Assembly (NCBI GenBank): GCA_005776585.1
Contig: SXOX01000185.1
Span: 1 to 64,000 of the forward strand
Source: Pseudomonadota bacterium
Lineage (GTDB): Bacteria > Myxococcota_A > UBA9042 > GCA-2863065
Direction of reading: 5' to 3'
DNA length: 64,000 nucleotides
In this document: piece by piece, positions 16,316 through 24,631 of the stretch
How positions within the stretch are numbered: position 1 is the stretch's first letter
Layout: every line of letters starts with the position of its first letter
Translations under genes and position numbers: made by a program
Notes under the pieces: model-generated
What the model was told of the DNA's origin: nothing
Seen by the model: the letters and a program-made list of their open reading frames with translations, nothing else
Database searches by the model: none

Positions 16316-18628
16316 TCAGGGCGTCTCGGACTTCTGCTGCGCCCGGGTAATCTGACGCTGGTAGCCCTTCCACTCCTCGTCGACCGCCTTCTTCCACTCG
16401 TCGGAGAACGACACGTCGCCCTCCTTGGTGGCGCGGGCGAGCAGCGCGTCATACCAGCTCCGATACGCCTCGCGCTGGCGACGGCCGAGCAGCGTGCGCG
16501 CGATGCGGCTGCGCTCCTTCTGCGCGTCCTCGCCCTCGGGCTGCTTGAGCTCCACGAGGCGCACGACGAACCAGCTCTTGGAGCCCGCGGGCTGGTACGC
16601 GCGCGCCGCCACGGGGGCGGCCTTCGTGAGCGTGAAGAGCTCGCGCTTCATCGCGGCGTCCTTGCCGAGGCCCAGGACCTCCGCCCACGCGTCGTCCTCG
16701 AGGTCGAACTTGGTCGTGTCGTCCGCATCCTTCACCGTGTCGTCCGCCTCACGCGGATACTCGAACGGCGGCGGCGGCTCCGGAGCTGGCGCGCGAGTGA
16801 CCGGAGCGCCGTCCAGGGCCGCGAGCTGGCCCGGGAAGATCGGCGGCTCGGTCGGCTCGGCAGGGGCCTCCTTGACGTCGGGGTCCTTGAGCTCGAGCGC
16901 CTTCAGGTCAGGCTTGTCGAGCTTGGGGGCCTCCAACGCCGGTGGGACGGCCTCGGTCGGCTTGACCTCGACCTTGGGGGCGTCGGCGGGCTTGTCCTCC
17001 GCCTTCGGCGCCTCGGCGGGCTTGTCGTCGTCCGCCTTGGGCGCGTCGTCCGCCTTGGGGGCGTCGGCGGCGGGCTTGTCGTCGACCTTGACCGGCGGTG
17101 CCGGCGGCTGCGGCGGCTCCGGCTGATTGGGCCCGCCGGGCTGCGCCTTGGGCCGATGGGCGTCATTCCACGCCTTGACGATGTCCTTGAGCGACTTGGC
17201 GCCATCCTTCTTGGCGGCCGCGAGCAGCTCCTCAGCCACCTGCTTGGCCCACTCGGGCGCCTTCTTCTCCTGCGCGAGCCGCTTGGCGATGTCCGGCGTG
17301 GCCTGCTCGAACGTCTTGGTCTCCGCGGGGAACGCGTCGTCGGCAAAGACGACCCAGAAGCCCTGGTTTCCGGCGATGACCTCGGAGATCTGGCCCTTGT
17401 CGAGTCCAATCGCGGCCTCGGCGACGTCCTTGCCAAAGGTCGCCTCGAGCTTGACCTTCGTCAGCTCGCCGTCAAAGGCGCCGTCCTTGTCCTTGGAGGG
17501 GTCGTCGCTGATGGCCTTGGCCTGCTCGCCCATGGCCTTCTGAGAGGCAGCGAACGCGTCGAAGGCGGCCGGTGGAGCCGGAGGCGGTGCGGCCGGATCG
17601 GCGGCGGGCGGTGCGGCCGGCGCGGTCTTGGCGGCCACGACCTTGTCGCGCGCGGCCTTGGCCTTGTCCTCGGCGGCCTTGCGCTGCCCTTCGAGCTCCT
17701 TCTTCTTGGCCTCGTCGGTGGCCTTGGCGAGCTCCTCGGCCGAGGGCGCCTTGACGAGCAGCGCGCGCGCCTTGACGCGACGCTCGCGCTCGAAGTCGCC
17801 CTTGTGCCCCTCGTAGTACTTCTTGACGGCGTCAACGTCCTTCTTGGCGGCGTCGATCTCGGCATCGGTCACGGTGACGAGCGGCACGACGAGCTCCGGG
17901 TCCACCTCGACGTACTCGTAGCGCAGCTTCTCGGCGTAGTCGCGGAAGAGGCCCGCGACCTCGCCGTCGCCGACGGTGACCGCGCTCGCGATGACCTGGA
18001 CCAGCTTGTCGCGCAGGATCTCCTTGCGGACGAAGTTGCGCAGCTCGTCCGGGGTGAGCCCGAGGCTGCGCAGGTAATTCTTGAACACGTCTGCCTGAAA
18101 CGCGCCCTTCTCGTCGTAGAACTCCTTGGAGAGGATGCGCGACTCGATCTCCTTCTCCGTGGCGCGCAAGCCGAGCCGCTCGGCCTCGGCGGCGACGAGG
18201 TTGGTCTCGACGAGGTCGTTGAAGACCCGCACGCGAGCGACGCGGTCCGTCTTGCCATGACGGCGCGTGAAGCCCGAGTAGCGGGCACCCCTGGCTTCGA
18301 TGAACGCAGGGCTATCGATCGGCAGCCCGTCGGCCTGCGGCAGGTAGCCGCCGAAGAAGCGCCGCTTCATCTCCATGGGAGAGACGGACGCGCCCGGCGG
18401 TCGCTGATCGGCGCCCGTCATGCGCAGGCCCATCGAGATGTCCCCCTCGTCGATGACCTCGCCGTAGACCTTGCCGAGCGTCGTCATGCCCTTGTTCTGC
18501 GGGTTGCACGCGCCCTGCCCGCTCGTGTTGAACTCCAACACGAACGCGACGAGGATGAGGGCAAAGAGAATCGAGACGGCGGTCGAGCCAGCCTTCTCGC
18601 GAATCGTGGATAGCAATAGCGGAACCAT
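16316..18628 (-). CDS. PpiD/SurA-like peptidyl-prolyl isomerase, membrane anchored
   Basis: Periplasmic folding factor of 770 residues. N-terminal membrane anchor at about residues 11-33 (AGSTAVSILFALILVAFVLEF), then a SurA-N/PpiD-like helical domain (RVFNDLVETNLVAAEAERLGL, EFYDEKGAFQADVFKNYLRSLG). A parvulin-like PPIC region follows but is split by a Lys/Ala/Glu and Pro/Ala-rich insertion; its second half reads GELTKVKLEATFGKDVAEAAIGLDKGQISEVI. A long Pro/Lys/Asp/Ala-rich linker with repeated DKPA/PKA(D/E)D units covers about residues 520-590. A second degenerate parvulin-like half ends the protein. ATG chosen so the anchor follows MVPLLLSTIREK; an AGGGAG lies upstream. It heads the transcript with hisG, hisB and a lipoprotein. 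Confidence 0.8.
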   Translation of the reverse strand: MVPLLLSTIREKAGSTAVSILFALILVAFVLEFNTSGQGACNPQNKGMTTLGKVYGEVIDEGDISMGLRMTGADQRPPGASVSPMEMKRRFFGGYLPQADGLPIDSPAFIEARGARYSGFTRRHGKTDRVARVRVFNDLVETNLVAAEAERLGLRATEKEIESRILSKEFYDEKGAFQADVFKNYLRSLGLTPDELRNFVRKEILRDKLVQVIASAVTVGDGEVAGLFRDYAEKLRYEYVEVDPELVVPLVTVTDAEIDAAKKDVDAVKKYYEGHKGDFERERRVKARALLVKAPSAEELAKATDEAKKKELEGQRKAAEDKAKAARDKVVAAKTAPAAPPAADPAAPPPAPPAAFDAFAASQKAMGEQAKAISDDPSKDKDGAFDGELTKVKLEATFGKDVAEAAIGLDKGQISEVIAGNQGFWVVFADDAFPAETKTFEQATPDIAKRLAQEKKAPEWAKQVAEELLAAAKKDGAKSLKDIVKAWNDAHRPKAQPGGPNQPEPPQPPAPPVKVDDKPAADAPKADDAPKADDDKPAEAPKAEDKPADAPKVEVKPTEAVPPALEAPKLDKPDLKALELKDPDVKEAPAEPTEPPIFPGQLAALDGAPVTRAPAPEPPPPFEYPREADDTVKDADDTTKFDLEDDAWAEVLGLGKDAAMKRELFTLTKAAPVAARAYQPAGSKSWFVVRLVELKQPEGEDAQKERSRIARTLLGRRQREAYRSWYDALLARATKEGDVSFSDEWKKAVDEEWKGYQRQITRAQQKSETP

Positions 18629-18707
18629 GCGTTTGGACCAGCTCCCTGACGTGGTCGAGGCCAGGGCGACCACGCGCGCGGAGCCTGCCCGACCTCAAAG
18701 CCGGCGG

Positions 18708-18736
18708 AGTCTAGGGCCGTCGACGAAAACGATCAA
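18708..18736 (-). promoter_or_regulatory. Sigma-70-like promoter for the ppiD-like/his operon
   Basis: On the minus strand TTGATC and TAGACT are separated by exactly 17 bases, about 80 bases upstream of the ppiD-like start. Both hexamers are close to the housekeeping consensus and this is the only good match in the 195-base divergent gap in this direction. Confidence 0.55.
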
Positions 18737-18776
18737 GGCCGAGTTTCAGGGCGCGCCTACGGTCGGGGTCCGCGCC

Positions 18777-18803
18777 TTGACAGGTGGCCAGGGGCCATGT
18801 AAC
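18777..18803 (+). promoter_or_regulatory. Candidate promoter for the cytochrome operon
   Basis: A perfect TTGACA is followed after 15 bases by TGTAAC, about 20 bases before the GTG start of the tetraheme cytochrome gene. The spacer is short, so this is a weaker call; the 5' leader would also be very short. Confidence 0.4.
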
Positions 18804-18823
18804 CGCTCGCGGCGAGTGCCCTC

Positions 18824-19333
18824 GTGTTGAGAGCGATCCCCACCGGCTTCCTCCTTGGTGTCCCTGTCGCAGCGGCGGTGCTCTGCGCTTTCGGCGTTGT
18901 GCGCGCCGCGCCACCGGGCGGACGTGCCGCGCCTCTGGTCTGGGACGGCGGCAACCTCGGCGCCCAAGCCTGCGGCGTCTGCCACGAGCGCCAGTACCAG
19001 GACTGGCTCCGCACGCCGCATGCACGCGCGTTCGAGGTCCTCGCTCCGCCCGATCGCACCAACCCGCGCTGCCTCGTCTGCCACGCCACGGGCACGGCTC
19101 CGGAGCTGCAAGGCGTGCAATGCGAGTCCTGCCACGGTCCCGGTGCGGACTACTGGCCCGACTTCGTCATGCGCGACAAAGGGCTGGCGCGCGCCGTCGG
19201 GTTGCGTCCCGCGGGAGCCGCCGACACGTGTGGTCGCTGTCATGTCCCCGAGGCGCCGTCGCTGCGTCCGTTCAAGCTCGAGGACGCGCTGCCGCGCATC
19301 AATCACTCACGCTCCAAGGTCGGCGCGACATGA
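18824..19333 (+). CDS. Tetraheme c-type cytochrome
   Basis: Exported multiheme cytochrome of 169 residues. Signal-like N terminus (GFLLGVPVAAAVLCAFGVVRA). Four CxxCH heme sites: CGVCH (residues 50-54), CLVCH (83-87), CESCH (100-104) and CGRCH (136-140). The pattern around the first, CGVCHERQYQDWLRTPHARAF, is that of cytochrome c554-type proteins, in which the His of PHA often serves as a distal heme ligand. Probable role: periplasmic electron transfer. GTG start, with a TTG directly after as an alternative. The stop overlaps the ATG of the ResB-like gene, so this cytochrome is coupled to heme-attachment components and may be their dedicated substrate. Confidence 0.88.
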   Translation: MLRAIPTGFLLGVPVAAAVLCAFGVVRAAPPGGRAAPLVWDGGNLGAQACGVCHERQYQDWLRTPHARAFEVLAPPDRTNPRCLVCHATGTAPELQGVQCESCHGPGADYWPDFVMRDKGLARAVGLRPAGAADTCGRCHVPEAPSLRPFKLEDALPRINHSRSKVGAT

Positions 19334-20604
19334 GCGCGACGCAGGCGCCTCCGGTGCCCGAGGTGGCCCAGGATCCGACCTGGGATGCCTTCTCGATCGC
19401 GAGCTCGCGCGTCGTCACCATCGCGCTGGCGCTGACCCTCACGCTCCTGTGCGGGGTGGGCGCGCTCGTCCCGCAGGGCGTGACGCGCGAGGTGCTGGCC
19501 CGCAGCCTCTCACCATCGCTGATGCAGGCGGTCGCGGCCTTGGAGCTCCACCACGTGCTCACGGCGTGGCCGACGTTGCTCATCGGCGCGCTGCTCGTGC
19601 TCAACGTCATGGGTCGGTGGCTGCGCAGCCGGCTCGAACTGGAGATCACGCCAACGTCCGCCGACGAAGGCCGGCAGCACCTCCTGCCGGAGACCAAGAG
19701 CACGCTCACCAGCGCCGAGGCGCTCACGCTCGCGCTCCCGCGGTGGTCGATTCGCCGCCTCGACCCGGGGTGTGCGACGGCCGAGACCGGCCTCGTGCGG
19801 GAGGGCTGGTGGATCGCCGCGCTCGGCACCACCGGTCTCCTCGGGGCCCTCGCGTACGCGCAGCTTGCGGGAGCCAACGGCGAGCTCCGCATCGTCACGG
19901 GCGCGTTCGATGATCCCAGCGCGATCGGCCGCACGGTCGCTCAGCGCAACGACGGCGACGTCTCGGTCCCGTGGAGGCCAGGATTCGACGTGCGCTGTCA
20001 GCCCAGCGCGTCCGGGCGTCCGGACGGCCTCCGCCAGTGCCTCGTCCTCCAGGGCGGGTCGACGTTCAAGGTCGACATGGAGCCCGGTCGGGACGTGGAG
20101 GTCGGCGACCTCCGCATCACGCTGACGGGCGTGCGCCGGCGACCCGAGATCCCGGGCTTCGACGTCGTGGTCACCTCGGGCGATTCAAGGACGGTGCTCA
20201 CCGGCTCGGTCGCCGTACCATTGGATGTCGGTGGGGACGCGTCGGGCATCGGCCGGCTCGCGACCCTGGTCCTGACGGGGGCCGGAGCGGAAGATCCCGT
20301 CCTGGTATACGACGGTAGCCCTACCGGGCCCGCACCCGGTGACCTCAAGGTCATGACGCTCCCGCGCGAGGAGCTCACGTTTCGCCTTGCGACGACGACG
20401 CACGCTCCTTGGGTCTTTGGCGCGCTCACGCTCCTCGTGCTGGGGCTCGGCCTGGCGCTCGTGTGGCCGTCCGCCCAGGTGCGACTGGAGCGCACCGGCA
20501 CTTCCGGTTGGCGCCTCACCGTGACGCCGCGTACGTTCACTGCGCGCGTTGAGCACCTCGTGGGTCGCGTCAGCGGCGCGCTCGGCGCGGTCCGGTCGCC
20601 ATGA
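19330..20604 (+). CDS. resB: ResB-like cytochrome c biogenesis protein
   Basis: Protein of 424 residues like ResB/Ccs1 of system II cytochrome c maturation, which with CcsA/ResC carries heme across the membrane and attaches it to CxxCH motifs. Membrane segments at about residues 30-50 (VVTIALALTLTLLCGVGALVPQG), 75-92 (WPTLLIGALLVLNVMGRWL), 160-180 (WWIAALGTTGLLGALAYAQL) and near 370 (WVFGALTLLVLGLGLALVWP). Between the last two lies a beta-rich extracytoplasmic domain (KVDMEPGRDVEVGDLRITLTGV). It has four-base overlaps on both sides, with the tetraheme cytochrome upstream and a CcsA-like protein downstream. Confidence 0.78.
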   Translation: MSATQAPPVPEVAQDPTWDAFSIASSRVVTIALALTLTLLCGVGALVPQGVTREVLARSLSPSLMQAVAALELHHVLTAWPTLLIGALLVLNVMGRWLRSRLELEITPTSADEGRQHLLPETKSTLTSAEALTLALPRWSIRRLDPGCATAETGLVREGWWIAALGTTGLLGALAYAQLAGANGELRIVTGAFDDPSAIGRTVAQRNDGDVSVPWRPGFDVRCQPSASGRPDGLRQCLVLQGGSTFKVDMEPGRDVEVGDLRITLTGVRRRPEIPGFDVVVTSGDSRTVLTGSVAVPLDVGGDASGIGRLATLVLTGAGAEDPVLVYDGSPTGPAPGDLKVMTLPREELTFRLATTTHAPWVFGALTLLVLGLGLALVWPSAQVRLERTGTSGWRLTVTPRTFTARVEHLVGRVSGALGAVRSP

Positions 20605-21863
20605 TCGGCGCCCTCGGACTGCTGGTCGCGGCGCTCGTGGTCGCCTGGGACCGAGACGCGCGGGGTCCTCGCCGCTTCGCTCCGGCGCTGACGGCGCTGG
20701 TCGCGGCGGGGGTCACGCTGGCGCTGCGCGGGGATCTCCCACCGGCCGGCTGGGCGTCGATGCTGGTCCTCGCTGCCGCGCTCGTCGAGCTGCTCATCGT
20801 GGGCCTGGCCGCGGACGTGTCGCCAACGGTCCGCGCTGGGGGCCTGCTGGTCGCTGCCGCGGCCGCGCTCACGGTGCCCGGCCCGGGCGTCATCGGCTGG
20901 TGCGGCTGGGCGTGGCCCCATGTCCTCGCCAGCCTCTCGGCGCTCGCGCGTCTGGGGCTGGCCGGAGCAATCGCCTCGACGGCCGTGGCGCGCCAACCGC
21001 TCGTGCACGCCGCGGTGGCGCTCGTGCTGCTCGGCCTGCCGCTACTGGATGCGGAACGCGGTGCGGCCGTACACGCCAGCACCGCCGACGGCCCCGCCAC
21101 GGCGCTCGTCGAGTTCCGCGATCCGGAGACCGGGCACGGCCACTCCGTCAGCGCACCGGCGCTGACGCCGGCTGCGGGCGCGCGGTCGGCTCGGTGGCTC
21201 GCCACGGGCCTCGCCCTGCTCGCGCTCCTGTCGGCGGCGGCCTGGAGCGCGGCGGGTCGGACAGTGCGCACCGGGCCCGTCCGGCTGGTCCTCGCCGTCG
21301 CGGGCGGTATCGCCTTGGCGCCACTGCTCTGGGCGCTCGTGCCGCGGGTCATCGACTCCGACGGCTCGGCCACAGTCGACCTCATGACGGCGCTGGCGCG
21401 TCGTGCAGCCACGCTGGGAGAGGTGCCCAAGCTCACGCTGCCCGAGGGTCCGCTCACGGGCGGTCTGGGCGCCAGCGGCGCGCTCCTCGTCTGGTCGCTC
21501 GTCTGCGCATGGTTCTGCGCCGCGCCTCTCGCAACGAGCGACGTCCCCGCGCCGGCCGCGTCGCGCCCCCTCCTCCGCTTCGCCATGGCCCTGGGCCTGC
21601 TCAGCCTGAGCCTGGCCGGCGCGACGGGCATCATCTGGAGCAACTTCGCGTGGGGCGGCCCCGTGTTGCCGGATCCTCGACTCTACGGTCATGTGGCCGT
21701 CATGGGCCTGAGCGTGACGTTCTTCCTCGCGCGCACAGCCGTCCCCGCGGCCTCCGTCGTGCCGTCACTCCTGGCTCTCGGGGCCTGGGTCGCGCTGCTG
21801 GCGACCATGCTCGGCCCGGAGCTCGGCTGGCTGTCCCCGACGCTGCATCGCTTCGGACCATGA
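20601..21863 (+). CDS. CcsA/ResC-like polytopic membrane protein with degenerate WWD motif
   Basis: Membrane protein of 420 residues with about 10-12 hydrophobic segments, coupled (ATGA) to the ResB-like gene. Position and topology suggest the CcsA/ResC partner. The segment GIIWSNFAWGGPVLPDPRLYGHV near residue 345 aligns with the heme-handling signature WAxxAWGxYWxWDPKE of that family, but the inner aromatic residues are replaced (WGGPVLPDP); WG, DP and a following His remain. The assignment therefore rests mainly on gene order and this partial motif. It may be a diverged or reduced heme-transfer subunit. Confidence 0.55.
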   Translation: MIGALGLLVAALVVAWDRDARGPRRFAPALTALVAAGVTLALRGDLPPAGWASMLVLAAALVELLIVGLAADVSPTVRAGGLLVAAAAALTVPGPGVIGWCGWAWPHVLASLSALARLGLAGAIASTAVARQPLVHAAVALVLLGLPLLDAERGAAVHASTADGPATALVEFRDPETGHGHSVSAPALTPAAGARSARWLATGLALLALLSAAAWSAAGRTVRTGPVRLVLAVAGGIALAPLLWALVPRVIDSDGSATVDLMTALARRAATLGEVPKLTLPEGPLTGGLGASGALLVWSLVCAWFCAAPLATSDVPAPAASRPLLRFAMALGLLSLSLAGATGIIWSNFAWGGPVLPDPRLYGHVAVMGLSVTFFLARTAVPAASVVPSLLALGAWVALLATMLGPELGWLSPTLHRFGP

Positions 21864-21896
21864 GCGTGCCGCGCTCGATCTCGCGGAACCTCGGCT

Positions 21897-24452
21897 CTAG
21901 TTGCAGCCCTTGGGCGTCATCCCCGCGATCCACTGCTTGACGACGTCAAGGCCGACCTTCGAGATAGCGAGGTTCGGAAGCTCCGGCATCTTGATCGAAC
22001 TCACCGTCGAGCTCATGCGAAAGACCATGATGCTCTTGTCGGGCTCGCCAGGCACGATGTCGTAGTAGAGGTCACCGGCTCCAGGACCGGCCGCAACCGG
22101 CTCTTTGCAGATGCCGGACTTGACCTTGTCGGTCTCGCTCGCGGTCAGCCACAGCCCGGTCCCGCTCGCCGCGCCGCCCGTGCGATGACAGTGGGCGCAG
22201 TTGGCGTCGAGGAAGGACTTGGCCCGAGCCTCGATGCCCTTGGTCTCGTCCTCTGGGTTGACGAGCGTCTTGATGCCGTCGAGCGCCGGGAGCGCCTTGT
22301 CGAAGAGGCCGCGCGCCGCGAGCGCTTGGAGCTGGCCTTCGGTGCCCACGGGGCGGTGCAGCTGGCGCGCGGTCGTCCCAAGCGGCACGACCTTGTCATC
22401 GCGGCTGTGGCAGTTATGACACTGAAACACGCCTGGAATCAGGTACTTGCGGTCGGCGGGCTTGCCGTCGTCGCCGAGCACCTTGATGTTTGTCTCTCCC
22501 CCCGGCTCGACGCGCGTCGCCTCGGTCTGAGCGTCGTTCCACACGTAGACGTAGGACTGCCAGCCGCTGTCGGTCAATAGCAGCAGCCGAGTCTCGATGA
22601 CGCGCAGCGGGCTCTTGGTGTCGGCGGGGTCGGTGTGGAACGCGAACGTCTTGACCAGGATTGTGCCCTTGGGGAAGGTCCAGTCGCCTTCGGCGTCGAA
22701 GGTGACCTTGCCGCCCTCAGGCAGAGCGATGTAGCGGAACTTGTCGGCGCCATCGGACCACAGCGGCGAGGTGACGTCGTAGAAATGCACGTTCTTCGCC
22801 GGCTTCATGTCCGCGAGCGGGCCCTCGAAGAGGCCGTACTCGGAGAGCGTGACGTAGGGGATGTCACACGTCGTCTTGACCGCCTTGGGCGTCACGGGCC
22901 ACACGCCGGGCGTGCAGCGCTTCTTGCCCCCGACATCCGTCGGCACCCCGTTGGCGTAGCCCGTGCACGGATCTCGCGGCGCGAGGACCTTCTCTTTGGG
23001 CCACTCGCAGGTCACCGCGCTCAGGTCGTTGGACCACTTCGTCTTGTCTAGGTTCTCGCATTGCTTGAAGTCGAGGTACGTCGCGTCGTTCTTGCCTTCG
23101 GCGGAGCCGTTGTTCGACCAACAGTTCTTGCGCTCGGCCGCGGTCGCTGCCGGCTTGGTCGCGTCGATGCAGCCGCCACTCGACAGCTCGGGGATGGGCG
23201 AGGGGAAGCCGAGCGCCTGGAGCAGGCCCTGGGGCTCCTTGCCATTGCCGATAAGCACGTTGTCGTGCACCCAGTTGCCCTCGGGGTAGATGTCGAGACC
23301 CGGGTCGTTGTACTCGCCGAAGATGCCCTTGTCGTAGGCGAGCACCACGATGCCCAAGCTTTTGTGGTTCGTGATGGTGTTGTGGCGCACCTCGGCGTCA
23401 TCGGTCGCGAGCATCACGAGGCCGGAGCCCGGGGGAACGCGGCTCACCGAGCTCCCGGGCACGGCGAACGTCGGCAAGTTATTGTTCTCAATCAGATTGT
23501 GATGCGCGAGCGTGCGCTTGCCCTCCTTCACGGGGAGGTTGGGCAGGTTGAATATCAAGATGCCGCCGGTGTTGTCGTGCGCGTGGTTGTACGCGACCTC
23601 GGCGTCCGACGAGTTCTCGATTTCCAGGCTCGCGACGTTGCCCTCCGTCTCGTTGTCGATGACGAGGATATTCTTGGACTGGCCCACGTAGATTCCGGCG
23701 TCGCGCGCGCCATAGACGTAGCAGCGCTCGACGCGCACGCCATCGCTCTGAATCGGGTAGATGGCGTAGGCGCCGTTGGCCGTGGAGACGTCCTTCCAGC
23801 GTACGCTGACGTTCAGGAACGCGATGTTCTTCACCGCGGTCGCCTTCACGCCGTCACCGGAAGGCTGATAGACGTCCAGGTCGCGAATCAGGACGTCGTC
23901 GGTCCAGACCGAGATGCTCTGTGCGCCCGAGATCTGGTCAGTGAAGTCGAGGATCGTCTTGGGACCCGTGCTGTTCTTGGCCGCCCCCATCTCACGCATC
24001 TGACCGGCGCCCTTGAGCGTGACCTTGGGGGTCTTGATGACGACCTCGTAGATGGGCTTGAACGTGCCCTCCGCGAGGCAGATGACCTCACCGGGGACAG
24101 CCTCGACGAGCGCCGTCTGAATGGCCGCGTGATCGTGCTTGCCCGGCTTGACCGTCCAATGACAGCCGTCCTTGCCCGTGGGGTGGTGCGCGAGCTGGTC
24201 CTCGAGGCCGCGGGGCTCGTCGGGCTCACACTTCTTGGGGCCTGCGGTGTCCGTCGCGGTGTCTCCGGGGACCGGCGTGTCGGTCTTGGCGACGTCGGGC
24301 GGCGAGGCGGTGTCCGTGGCGACCGCGCCGTCCCCCGTCGTGGAGGTGTCGCTGGCCGGACCGGGCGCAGCCTCGTCCTTCTTCGCGCAGCCGGCGGCTC
24401 CCAAGCCAAGCGCCACGCACACCCCAATCGAGCCCAAAATTCGCTGTCGCAT
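21897..24452 (-). CDS. Lipoprotein fusing a parallel beta-helix with a diheme cytochrome c domain
   Basis: Protein of 851 residues. ATG is preceded by GGAGGGCGCG; signal MRQRILGSIGVCVALGLGAAGC, then an Asp/Thr/Pro linker to about residue 75. Residues about 90-450 form a parallel beta-helix with Asn-rich turns (IRDLDVYQPSGDGVKATAVKNIAFLNVSV, SLEIENSSDAEVAYNHAHDNTGGILIFNLPN, VRHNTITNHKSLGIVVLAYD). The C-terminal half starts near VTLSEYGLFEG and has two heme sites, CHNCH (about 678) and CAHCH (about 752), in the arrangement of SO2930-type diheme lipoproteins. In other bacteria the two parts are usually described as separate neighbours; here they are one chain. Probable role: outer-membrane-attached redox protein with a carbohydrate- or surface-binding helix. 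Confidence 0.8.
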   Translation of the reverse strand: MRQRILGSIGVCVALGLGAAGCAKKDEAAPGPASDTSTTGDGAVATDTASPPDVAKTDTPVPGDTATDTAGPKKCEPDEPRGLEDQLAHHPTGKDGCHWTVKPGKHDHAAIQTALVEAVPGEVICLAEGTFKPIYEVVIKTPKVTLKGAGQMREMGAAKNSTGPKTILDFTDQISGAQSISVWTDDVLIRDLDVYQPSGDGVKATAVKNIAFLNVSVRWKDVSTANGAYAIYPIQSDGVRVERCYVYGARDAGIYVGQSKNILVIDNETEGNVASLEIENSSDAEVAYNHAHDNTGGILIFNLPNLPVKEGKRTLAHHNLIENNNLPTFAVPGSSVSRVPPGSGLVMLATDDAEVRHNTITNHKSLGIVVLAYDKGIFGEYNDPGLDIYPEGNWVHDNVLIGNGKEPQGLLQALGFPSPIPELSSGGCIDATKPAATAAERKNCWSNNGSAEGKNDATYLDFKQCENLDKTKWSNDLSAVTCEWPKEKVLAPRDPCTGYANGVPTDVGGKKRCTPGVWPVTPKAVKTTCDIPYVTLSEYGLFEGPLADMKPAKNVHFYDVTSPLWSDGADKFRYIALPEGGKVTFDAEGDWTFPKGTILVKTFAFHTDPADTKSPLRVIETRLLLLTDSGWQSYVYVWNDAQTEATRVEPGGETNIKVLGDDGKPADRKYLIPGVFQCHNCHSRDDKVVPLGTTARQLHRPVGTEGQLQALAARGLFDKALPALDGIKTLVNPEDETKGIEARAKSFLDANCAHCHRTGGAASGTGLWLTASETDKVKSGICKEPVAAGPGAGDLYYDIVPGEPDKSIMVFRMSSTVSSIKMPELPNLAISKVGLDVVKQWIAGMTPKGCN

Positions 24453-24594
24453 CGCGCCCTCCGTGCCGCGCAGGTTCGATGAAAGGCCCACGCGAGTCAA
24501 GACGCGACTGCGCTGGTGGACCGGCCCGTCCGCTGCGGCCGGAGTCACCCCTAGAACGGGTACATCCAGCGCAGAACATGTCGATTAGTGGAAG

Positions 24595-24623
24595 TTGAAG
24601 CGCGGCTCAAAAGGACCGATAAC
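24595..24623 (+). promoter_or_regulatory. Candidate promoter giving a nearly leaderless mRNA
   Basis: TTGAAG and GATAAC are spaced by 17 bases. The -10 element ends only eight bases before the GTG start of the kinase-like gene, so a transcript starting at the usual distance would have almost no 5' leader. No ribosome-binding site is visible before this GTG, which fits. Confidence 0.45.
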
Positions 24624-24631
24624 TTGACGGG

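Noticed and set aside
16193..18613. A plus-strand open frame of about 800 codons opposite the ppiD-like and hisG genes
   Set aside because: Leu/Gly/Arg-rich antisense translation of a GC-rich gene; no motif, and the minus strand has clear protein families.
24515..24545. GC-rich inverted repeat CCGGCC...GGCCGG between the beta-helix and kinase-like genes
   Set aside because: It lies between divergent starts, is only six bases long and such matches are frequent at this GC content.
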